In this document: positions 12,432 to 23,300 of the stretch, piece after piece
Position numbering within the stretch: the stretch's first letter is position 1
How the letters are laid out: each line of letters starts with the position of its first letter
NCBI GenBank assembly: GCA_018340805.1
Contig: JACMZG010001908.1
Coordinates: forward strand, 35,036,445 to 35,100,444
Length of the DNA stretch: 64,000 nucleotides
Direction of reading: 5' to 3'
From: Microvelia longipes
Lineage: Eukaryota; Arthropoda; Insecta; Hemiptera; Veliidae
Program-made: the position numbers and the translations under genes
The notes under the pieces: generated by a model
The model's input: only the letters and a program-made list of their open reading frames with translations
Databases searched by the model: none
What the model was told of the DNA's origin: nothing

Positions 12432-13583
12432 GAGTAAGTTTGATGACAACACAAACTACAATACACAAATTAACTTGAACTATGAACTACAGGACTGTTT
12501 AATTGTTTTGTACCAACAAGAAGAAGAATAATATATACAAAAATAACTATAAACTAAATATAATTGACATCAATTATAAACAACTAAAAATTATAATAAA
12601 TAAATAATTTAAAAAAAACATTATGGAGCCAAAATCTCCAGAGCTTAGTTTGTTTAAAGAACATATCACAAAGATAATTAATAAAAGTATATACAATCTA
12701 AATTTTTATTAAATTGTGATATTCCTAATAGTTTGTTCCCAAAATGCTTCAAAAACAACAATAGACAAATGTATTGATTGATAAACCAATGTTGTTAGGG
12801 ACATGTTTCTCAGAGCAACTATTTATAAAAATTAATTAAAGAAGAACGCGTTTGAATAATTACAGTAATTTTAAAAAATAACTTAGTACAATGAACTACA
12901 CAAATTAAATTTAACTTAGTTACCTTGTGATTTACTCTACATTAGAGATACACAAAGAAAGGTTTGTGAACTATAGATATCAACAGTTGTAAATAACTTA
13001 ATACTGATCTAGGAAACAAACCATAGCCAAGGCTGAATTTTTATTAAATTCAAGTAATGCAATGTTAAATATATTTGGTGATATATATTTTTAGCATAAA
13101 GGTTTTTGTTTTAAAATTAGCTTCTATCAGGTGTAAAACCTAATAAGTGAGAAACGATTTAAAAATTTAAAGAATTCCTTGCAAGAAGATTTTTAATTAA
13201 GAACCAAGATTATAAAATGCATTTTCAATATGACCATGTTTATAAATTCAGAATCTCATTTTGGCTTCCATCTCCAAAATAGCAGTCTTACTATTTTGAA
13301 AAAACAACAATCAGAACACAAAATAATAAAATTTAATTCAAAATTTTCAACAATACTAACTCCCAAAGTTTAATTGCCAGTAAAATCAACTAACATTCTT
13401 TTAAAAATGAAGTAAAGCAGCTTAAATTTAAGCTGTAACAAAAATATCTACACTTATATAGCAAGCTTAACCACCATATAAACAACAGGTACACCTGATA
13501 AAATTATAATTTTAACAAAAGTTTGTCTGAACATTTTTTTTGAAAGCAGTATTAAAATTATAAAGTGATTGAATTGAAATTAA
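12432..13583. other. AT-rich stretch, probably 3' flank of DENND1
   Basis: No coding region recognised. The DENND1 3' UTR (minus strand) may reach into it if the AATAAA at 13040 is used. Confidence 0.4.
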
Positions 13584-13589
13584 TTTATT
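13584..13589 (-). promoter_or_regulatory. Candidate polyadenylation signal of DENND1 (AATAAA)
   Basis: Nearest AATAAA on the coding strand downstream of the TAG, about 545 nt into the putative 3' UTR. Another lies at 13040-13045. In DNA this AT-rich such hexamers occur by chance. Confidence 0.3.
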
Positions 13590-14132
13590 GACTCAAGATT
13601 AACAAGGATAATATTCTTTAGCATCCCTCCATTTAGTGCATCACAGATAATAAATAGCATAATGTGCAATTGTTTTTTTTCTTATCTAAATGCTACATAT
13701 GAGCTGGATTAAAGGAAAAATAGTTACAAAAAGATTTATCACAGCATAAAAAATAAAATTCAATTAGTTTTTCCTAATATAATTTTCCTCATGAAATTTG
13801 TTAAACCAATCAAGTTCTTAACAAATATAGATATAAGGAGAAAGAGAGTGAACAGATAAAAGGGTAATAGTAACAAAGTAGAAGTCAATTTTACGGATAT
13901 TAAACAAATTCAAAATTTTATCTCAATAGAACAAGTAACCCAGACTCCTTGCACAACAAGTTTTTTGAAACAAACTTTTGTAGAGCACTTATTTTTATAC
14001 CCGAAATACTGATTTTAACTCGTTACCATACTTTCTTGACAAAAGTTATATTAAAACAGCACAAATATTCTCAACTTTAACCATACAAAATATATTTGTT
14101 TAACTTTAAATCGGTCCCTAAACTAAATATTC

Positions 14133-14399
14133 CTATTCAAATTTGGTCCAATTTAATCGATGAGCAGGAGGAGGAGGTGGAGGAGGAAGTAATAAAGTTG
14201 GAATATTAGGTTCAGCAGGCTGGGGTAATGTAGAACTTGCAGTAGATAAACCAGAGTCAGCTGAAGAACCTCCAGCTACACTTAGTCTACTGAAGTCTAA
14301 ACCATATTCGAGTAGTAGTTCTGAATCTCTTGTTGGCCATCGGCCCTTGTCTGTATCGTCACTCCAGTCTATTAAGTCTTTAGAGCTATTGCTTTTATC
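14133..14399 (-). CDS. DENND1: DENND1 last coding exon 14 (proline-rich C-terminus)
   Basis: Residues 566-653 plus TAG. Starts DKSNSSKDLIDWSDDTDKGR after a gtag acceptor and contains SADSGLSTASST, then PPPPPPP, and ends LNWTKFE. W-T-K-F fits a WxxF-type AP-2 ear motif and the proline run could bind SH3 domains; both roles are inference from what is known of connecdenn tails. Its distance from exon 13 (25.5 kb) is the main uncertainty, but the phase fits and no other gene is near. Confidence 0.78.
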   Translation of the reverse strand, partial: DKSNSSKDLIDWSDDTDKGRWPTRDSELLLEYGLDFSRLSVAGGSSADSGLSTASSTLPQPAEPNIPTLLLPPPPPPPAHRLNWTKFE

Positions 14400-17300
14400 C
14401 TACATCAAATAAAAAAAAATCAGATTAATAAAATAAAATAAATCTTATCATGGTATTGATAGAAGATCAAGTAGTGAATTTGTTGTTGTTTTGTATTACA
14501 TGGCATTTTGTCATGCAATTTTATACTCTTACTAGCGTATACTTTTATACTCTAGTAAGCTAATTAATTTTATACTCAAATGAAAGTAACTAGTGAAAAA
14601 AGAAGATTCAGCATTATGTGAAAGTTACCCTTGGTGAGAAAAAGGGCTGTCAAATTTCTATATCCTTTGTTAGACAAAATAATTAAGGTTGGGACTAACC
14701 ATCTAGAGGTTAATCCTAAGGCCCGTATTCAGAATCATTTTAAAAAAATCTCTCCTAGGTTGTTCCTAGCCTTCTCCTAGGTTGTTCCTAGCTTTCTCCT
14801 AGGCCTAGCGGTATTCAGAATCAGTTTTTTAAATCTCTCATAGGTTCTTCCTAGGTTGTTCCTAGCTTCTTCCTAGCCTTCTCCTAGCTTTTAAAAAATC
14901 AACCCTAGGAATGATTTTACGTAAATTTATTCGTGCTAAAACGTTAATATAACAAAAATAGAATAAAAACTTACATTAGAGTTAATTATAACTTAATTTT
15001 ATTATTTATCTTTACAATAATTTGAACCTCAATTTTACGTAAACAGATATTTTTTGACAACTAGCGCTACCTAGTAGAGAACTGTAAAACTAATAATATT
15101 GAGATATTCTACAAAAATAAACAAATGATTTGTAAACAAACCTGGCACAGAATAAACTCCCTTAAAATACGTAAATTTGTAATAACAACAAACTTATTTA
15201 TAGTTGCCAATTATTTTAAAGTATATCTAATGTGAAAGTGCGTGACCTTGACCCAGTGAAGGTTTGAAACTAGAGAATGATTTGCATTTTAATTTCAGTT
15301 ATGAAAAATCATTATATGTCATTAATGTACTATTTAAATGTTTTTGCAATAACATAGTTTGTGATAATAAAACAGGTTAAACTTTCGTAGAGTGTATGGT
15401 GCCCACATTTTTGAATTGTAAGTTTATAGGAGAAATTATTATATTTGACATAAATAAATCATCATATTATAGGGATGTATAAACCTACAGTTGGTACTTC
15501 CATTTTTTCACACTGATCTATAAAGTCATATCACGTAAAGTCAAATTAGTTTACGTAGCAATTAGTTCGTTTTAGCGTTTTAAAAGCGGTTGATATTGTG
15601 AACAGTTTAAAACTACACAAAACAAAACAAAATGTATATACTTTCAGTCTTGTTTACTTTATAAGTTAGTCAATTTACCCGTAATTATTTAGTTTAGTTT
15701 AGAACTTTCCAGTAATAATTATATACTCAATAAAATATACTCAGCACTAGTATTATTTTATTTATTTTCTATAAGGTTCATCAAGTTTATAATACTTTCC
15801 ATTTATAATATTTGATAGCATTTATTGCAAGGTTAGCCAATCAAGAAGGCGGTCGCTCAAACGGGGATTTTCAAAACAGTTAACAGCTCTACTTCATTCT
15901 AGATGGGAATATACAACACTACCACGTTAAGGCAGAGTTTTGAATCCCACATTTTAATGGGGAGATACATCAATAAGTATAATGTTTACTCTACCAACAT
16001 AATGTAAAAATGCTTACTATCCCGTTATGATTGTACTTAGCTGATCTTTCTAATCAAATCAGCATTAAACATCTCTGAGTTCATACGTTGTGAACGTAGA
16101 GATCACGATTTTCTTTACGTCGTGAACTGTGTGTATTTTTTATAGTATTCATAAGCCTATTGCTTAGGGAAAAACATTTGTTATAGCTTAACAAAAAATT
16201 AAAAAATGTAAATGGAATGTAAAAAATTTGCTTCGGGTATATAATCGACCATATCAAATATAAATACGTCACGGAAGTTACGTTTTGTTGCAGAACGTTT
16301 CTTTGTTTACATAATAAAGCAATGCTATTGGTCACTTTAGGATCACAAAAAATAAATAATAGGATCCTTGTTTCATTTTGTTTTGATATGAGCCAATATG
16401 TATTTTGTGACGTCACACTTTCGCGACGATTAACATAGTGCTCATGAAGAAGATATACAGGGTGGTGCATTTCACCCTGCACTGGTGCATTTCACCAATA
16501 CATCACTTTGATTAACTCAGCTTCACGATAAAATTCGTTACAACCCCACTAAGTTGACAACTGGAAGTTTGAATACCCAATTATTATGTTGTTAATCGTC
16601 TGGTATGTATGGTCATCATATAACCAATATGTGATTTTTTACAGTAACTTTAGATTATATTGGAGCAAACCTTTGCGTCATATTCTGAACATTTGATACT
16701 AATAAAATGAAATTCCGGTAATTTTTTTGTAATTTTCCCGGGGGTGGTACCCCCAAAATTTATAAGGGGACCCGTCCAAAAAAACATGTTTTACTGGCGC
16801 AAAATCCGTTTCAGGTCAAAAGAAGTTGTTTGGAGCAATAAAACAAATTTTTTATTTTTTTGAGGGCAACACCCCCAAAATTTATAAGGGGGAGCCAAAA
16901 AAAAAAAATTAATGGCTCAAAATCCGTTTCAGGTCAAAAGAAGTTGTTTGGAGCAATAAAAGAAATTTTTGATTTTTTGGGGGCAGCACCCCCAAAATTT
17001 ATAAGGGGTAACCGACCAAAAAAAATTTTTTTTATTGCCTCAAAATCTGTTTCAGGTCAAAATAAGTTGTTTGGAGCAATAAAAAAATTTTGACTTTTTG
17101 GGGTCAGCACCCCCAAAATTTATAAGGGGGTGACAACCAAAAAAATTTTCGCCCTAAACCACTCTTGTTTACCCAAAACGGATTTTAAGCTCAAAAACAA
17201 TTATTAAAATAGAACGAAAAATGACTAGAGACAATCTAGGGACGATTTAAGGTACCTCTCTACCTACCTTGGATCTTCCTAGGTTGTTCCTAGCTTTTTC

Positions 17301-20300
17301 CTAGCCTTTTCCTAGAATTTAAGGTGCAAAGTTAGGAAAAGGCTAGGAGAAACCTAGGAGAGATCTCTTCCTAGCCCTAGGGACGGTTAAAAATGTTCTA
17401 AAATGGACACTAAAGCTAGGAAGAAGCTAGGAAAAAGCTAGGAACAACCTAGGAAGAACCTAGGAGGGATTTTTTTTGAAACTTTTGATCATTCTGAATA
17501 CGGGCCTAAGTCTTTTTGAAGAAGTACTACCTTGATAGCCTTGTTCAGGAGTAACCATCTTAAGGTCTGTGATATAATTTTAGCTGCTCAGCACAATTTG
17601 TATTGCACATATTTATAGGATAGATCTTATTTTTATTGGCTTTCAATTAGGCTTTAGTTAACATTAGTTATATATGTATTGATATATTCCATACATGTTT
17701 TGCCAGATGTATACATTTTTTAATCAATAAGATTATTTTATATTCGTAGATATAAAATTTACTAGATTCACTGAAGGAAAATTGGCTAATGAAGACAGAC
17801 TAGTTAAAGTTACGTTTTCTACTAAATTTATGATACATGTTTGTCGTAAAGAAAAGTTTATTTAGCCTGATTGTAAAATACCAAATTCCAAATTATTGGC
17901 ACTGATTGAATATCGATTTATAACATTAATTAAAACTTGAGTGGGGATTCATTACTTGAAATAACAGTGGGTAAGCGATATAAGATACATTAAACTTTAA
18001 TGTTTACCAATCTTAAAAATCAAAACAATTAATTTTTATTTTATTTATTTATTGTTTTTTTGGTCTTGTTTTATTAAGTCAAAGGCATTGCGAAATATAA
18101 TGTACGTTTGTTAAACAAACTGAGTAAATTTCGATATATCGATACTTACCATACTCGTTATAGCATAGAGCGGGTAATTTTGAAATATTATAAAGCATTG
18201 TTGTTAAAGAATTAACATAGAAAGTTAAATCTTCGGCAGACCATAAGAATACATTAGTATACCGTAAAGGATAAAATATAAAATAAAATATTTAGATTAT
18301 ATAGAAGGTAATACACATTATATTTATAGATATAATTAGTGAAGTAAAAAGTAAGGATAAGTTATCAAATAAAATTATAATTAATTAGAGATTTTTTGCA
18401 TGAACATAGAATTTGTGAAATGTACAATGTGTTTAGATTTGAAAATTATTAATTAAATAGTATTGTTAACGGGAGGTACGGGCGTATTTAAGTATTTATA
18501 TACTTAAATATCTATATTAATATAGATTAGGTGTATATCTTAAATAATTATTAAACAGATTTGTTGATTAATTGTATTTTAAAATTTGTGTTTTTTTTTG
18601 TAATATTATTTAGGTTATATTAATAAAATTTGAAAAAAATGGATAAAAGTGAGATGGTAGAAATGTAAACCAATTTAGTAAGCAATAAACGAAAAAATAG
18701 ATGGAGGAAACAAGAATTTGTTAGAAACCATGGAAAGGATTGAAAATATACAAAAGAAAATGAAAGAAAAATAAATGATAATTCTAATTCGATAAGGTAC
18801 TTACAAAGAAACTTAAATCGAAATAATATAATGATTTATGGAATAAAGGAGAAAAAACCCGAAAGCTATAGACAGCTTGAATTAGAAGTTATAAATACAA
18901 TAAAAGAGTTGCTAAACATTCAACTATGTGAGAGGGACATTGATTTTTTAGGAAGACATGGTCCAAAATTTAAAGAAGACAGACCAATTCGCATGATATT
19001 TGTAAGAAACGTCACAAAAATGGAAATATTAAGTAGGAAAAGTAGGTTAAGGGGAACAAACATTTTTGTAGATGAAGATTATCCTCCAAATGTGGTCAGA
19101 GTGAGAAAAGATCTTGCTAGCAAAATGCGTGAAGCAAGAGGAAATGGTAAATATGCCATAATAAAGTACGATAAGTTAATTATCGAAGACAGGAAATATT
19201 CCGATAGTAGCCAGAAATATGGAAAGAGGACCTTTGATAAAACTAAGTCACCACCACAGTATTCTAGTGAGAAATACGTGAGAAATCTTAACTATGACAC
19301 TAGAGGTCTAGATGAAAATACCGCTAAAAGATTTAATGCCAGCTTAGACTCGTATTTTGGAAATAATAAATACAAATAACAATTTTACTCACCGTTCAGA
19401 AATAAGAAGAGAAATTAAAAACCAGAAAAGTCCACAGAAAATCGGAAATATGATCTTAGAAAAACAGGCAGAGACTGAGCTTGAAAAAAATGAGGAAACA
19501 CAGGTAGCGGTGAACGAAAAAGAGAGAAACAATTTTGTAAATAGTAATATAACTGGGTCGAATAGCAACAGTGGATTTACGCAGAACCCGATTTCGAACT
19601 TATTTGGCTATGGTTTTTCAAGTCAGAGTAAGGAAAAAGATAAAATGCCAACAGAAAAAGATCACGAGATAATAGAAAAATCAAGAGACACTGTAACCAC
19701 GAAAAAAGATGGGACAGCATAGCAACTAATGAAAATTAATTGCCATATAAGTACAATGAAAGATAAGAAAGTAGATTATCTTGAGAGTAACAGAAGCTAT
19801 AATACAAATAAAGATAAGGTCAGTAGTAAGAGTTGCAAAATCGATAAAAATAGTAAAGAAAAAAATGTCAATACAAAAAAATTGAATAAAGAGAGAAAAA
19901 TAAATAAAAACAAATTAAGAAATTCGAAGAAGAACGTAAATGAAAACATGTACGATATTAAACTAGAGGAAAATAAATACTCTGAAAAAAGAAATGGCAA
20001 AAAGAAAAAGAATGTAGTTTTTTTCACGTATAATTGCCGGACGCTAAAAGACAAAAATAAATTATTAGAACTTTTAGAAGTTACTGAGAAGATGGATTGG
20101 GATATTTTAGGATTATGTGAGGTAAGAAGAGCAGGAGAGCATATTGTGACATTAGAAGATAATAAAGAAATCTATTGGAACGGGAATGGATCTCTAGGCG
20201 GCACTGGATTCCTAATTAATAATAGAAATCAAAAGAATATTGTATGCTATAAATCATACAGTCATAGAGTATCAAAACTCATATGGAAGCTTTACAGTAT

Positions 20301-23300
20301 GTTACAGACAGCCGTAAATGAAGACTTATGTAAATATACCATAATTATGGGTGATTTCAACGCCAAAATAGGTTGCGATAGAGATAGCAAGAGTGACGCG
20401 TAGGGAAATTCGGTTATGGAAATAGAAACTCTAGAGGAGAGGATTTGATTGAGTTCTCAGAAGGAAATAACTTCTACGTAATGAATAGCTTTTATAATAA
20501 ACCAAATGAAAAGAAATGGACTTGGATGAGCCCAGATGGTGAATCAAAAAATGAAATAGATCTGGTAATTAGTGATAACAAAGCCATTATAAAAGATGTT
20601 GAAGTTGAAGAAAGACTGGATATAGGAAGTGATCACAGGGCGGTAAAAGTGTTGCTGGAATTAACTAAACATAAACGTAACTGGTTAAAGAATTACAATG
20701 TAAAAAATGTGAAACTTTCTGAAGACGTTAAAAGTATCGATTATGGGAAAACCCTAAAACAAGAAATAAGTAAAATAAAAGTTCAAGAACACATGCAAGA
20801 AATAAACGAGTTTGAAAATAAATTATGCGATGCTATTAAAAATACTACAAATAAAATAATGAACAATAAAATTGAATCAAAATCAAATAATAAACTACCT
20901 AGAGATATTAAAAGGTTACTAAGAAAAAGGATGAGGTTAAAAAGAAAAGATAGAGACAAAATAGAGAGGGCAGAGTTATCAAAAGTAATTAGACAAAAGA
21001 TGAGAGAATGGAGTGATAAAAAGAAGTTGATAAGTTAAATAAAGTTGTAGAGAGGAGGAAGTTTGCGTGATTATTGGAATCACAGGCACTAGGAAAAGAG
21101 AAAATCACTGGGATGAAAGACAAAGATGGAAATTTAAGAAACGAAAACGGGGAAATAATAGAGATAATTGCTGGTTTTTATGAAGAACTATATACAGATA
21201 ATTATGAAAATAGAAATTTAGTTTCAAGCAAAAGAATAGGAAAGACTGATACTATCAACACAAATAATATTGAAATAGGAGATGAAACTGAAACACCGGA
21301 AATAACCAAAGAAGAAGTGGAAAGGGTTGTGAAAAAACTAAAAAAAGGCAAGGCTAGTGGAAACGATGGCATATCCGGAGAAGAGATAAAAGCAGGTGGA
21401 GAGACGCTGATATTAGAACTGCAGAAATTGTTCAATTTATGCTTAAGAAGAAGAGAAGTGCCGAAGGCGTGGTATGAAGCTGAGCTGGTTTTACTTCACA
21501 AGAAAGGCGATAGATTTAATATAGAGAACTACAGGCCATTAAGTCTATTATCTATCATGTACAAACTTTTCATGAACATCATCTCTCTAAGAATAGAAAA
21601 AGACTTAGACAGAGACATAGAGGATACACAAACAGGATTTAGGAAAAACATGTCCACTCTTGATAATATTTTTGTAGTTAAGCAATTGATTAGGCGAGCT
21701 CACGATTATAACAGTCCATTAATCTTAATTTGCGTAGATTTTAAGAAAGCCTTTGATTCAGTGCTGAAGAGTTACGTCATAAGATGCCTCAAGGAAAGCG
21801 GAATCGACGAAGCATATGTAAAGATTTTTGAGAATATTTACGAGGAGGCCACGTTAAATATTAGAGTAGGAAAGGAGTTTAGAAAAATCAAAATTAAGAG
21901 AGGAATCAGACAGGGTGACGTGTTATCAGGGAAAATTTTCATTAGGATACTAGAGACAATTTTCAAAAGGCTAAATTGGGAAGGGAAAGGAATTAAAATA
22001 AACGGCAGATATCTTAATATCCTAAAATTTGCCGATGATGTCATAATTGTGTCAGAGAGTTATGATGAGGCGAAAATTCTATTGAGGGAACTGATTGTAG
22101 AAGCAAAGAGAATCGGACTCGAAATAAATATTGACATAACTAAAATTATGTCAATAAATACTGAAAAAAATAGAAATGAAATAAAAGTTAATGATAATAA
22201 AATAGAGGAGGTAGATGAATACATATACTTGGGAACTCTTATAAATATCAAGGAAAGAGAGAGTGAAAAGGAAATAGGGAGGAGAATATGCTTAGGATGG
22301 AGGAGCTTTAACAGGTACAGGTATTTGTTCAGGTCAGGTGTGAGTATGGTTTCAAAAAGAAAATTATGGAACGCCTGTATTCTACCAGTGTTACTGTATG
22401 CATGTGAAACGTGGGCTATATTAGAAAAGGTAATGAAAAAGATGAGAGTTACACAGCGCATGATGGAGAGAAGCATGTTAAAGATAAGTAGGAAGGAAAG
22501 GAAATCAAATGTTTGGATTCGGAATGAGACTGGATTAAGAGATATAGGTGAGATAATGGTAGAGAGAAAGTTTATTTGGAGCGGGCATATTGTAAGGGTA
22601 AAAGATGAGAGGTTTACAAGGGAGATGATATGTTGGTATCCGAGAGATAGGAAAAGGAAAAAAGGAAGACCGAGCGTAAGGTGGGATGAAGAGATGAGAA
22701 AGATAAGTGATATGAGTTGTACTTGGCAGAGAATAGCTTTGGAGAGAGAGGAATGGAAGAGATTGAGAAAGGTTTACTGTGATGTATATTTGTATAGGAA
22801 CTAAAAATCATTTCTAATTTTAACAAAATCAAATTATAATGTTAAGTTAAAATTTATTTACTTTATTATAAGTCAGCATGTAATAAAATTAAGTAATATT
22901 GTTATTTGTTAATTTAAAGTTATAATCGATAAGTACAAAATTTAAAATTGATAATGATAAAAAATAAAAATTAGTTATTAATTATACACATACATATGTA
23001 TATATATGTGTATGTGTGTGTATGTATGTATATATGTGTGTGTATGTATGTATATGTATATATATGTATGTGTATAAAAATGTATATATATGTATGTATA
23101 AGTGTATATGTGTGTGTATATGTATATATGTGTATGTAGATGTATGTGTGTGAGTGTATGTAGGAGATCATAGATATATGTAGTTTATTATAAAATATAG
23201 ATACAGGAGATATAATATGTATATATAAATTAAATGATATATAAATAATTGATAAAATAAAATATATAAAATATTGAGTTTATAAATTGGTATAAATCAT

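Larger units (their letters stand above)
14720..17506. mobile_element. Non-autonomous PIF/Harbinger-like DNA transposon (2787 bp, TAA duplication)
   Basis: Ends are GGCCCGTATTCAGAAT and its reverse complement, then an imperfect continuation into CTCCTAGGTT. TAA flanks both sides (14717-14719, 17507-17509). The uninterrupted paralogous site near 37284 has a single TAA, proving the insertion boundaries. Both ends carry arrays of CCTAG words at an exact 11-bp pitch. The interior holds about 3.5 copies of a 120-bp repeat. I found no recognisable transposase; the 133-residue minus-strand frame at 16081-16482 resembles nothing known. The superfamily call rests on the 3-bp TAA duplication. Confidence 0.8.
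14529..17566. repeat. Left copy of the 248-bp duplication flanking the LINE array (interrupted)
   Basis: After removing the 2787-bp insertion and one 3-bp target duplication, 248 bp remain. These match 37097-37344 with two substitutions that I can see and no net indel. It ends exactly where LINE copy 1 begins. Confidence 0.85.

Noticed and set aside
16081..16482. 133-residue minus-strand frame inside the Harbinger-like element, considered as a transposase remnant
   Set aside because: No DDE, helix-turn-helix or other recognisable motif, and amino-acid composition as expected from AT-rich DNA.
19797..22832. Leu/Phe/Ser-rich minus-strand frames across the LINE copies
   Set aside because: Antisense shadows of the Lys/Asn/Glu-rich LINE ORFs; the same frames recur in all three copies.
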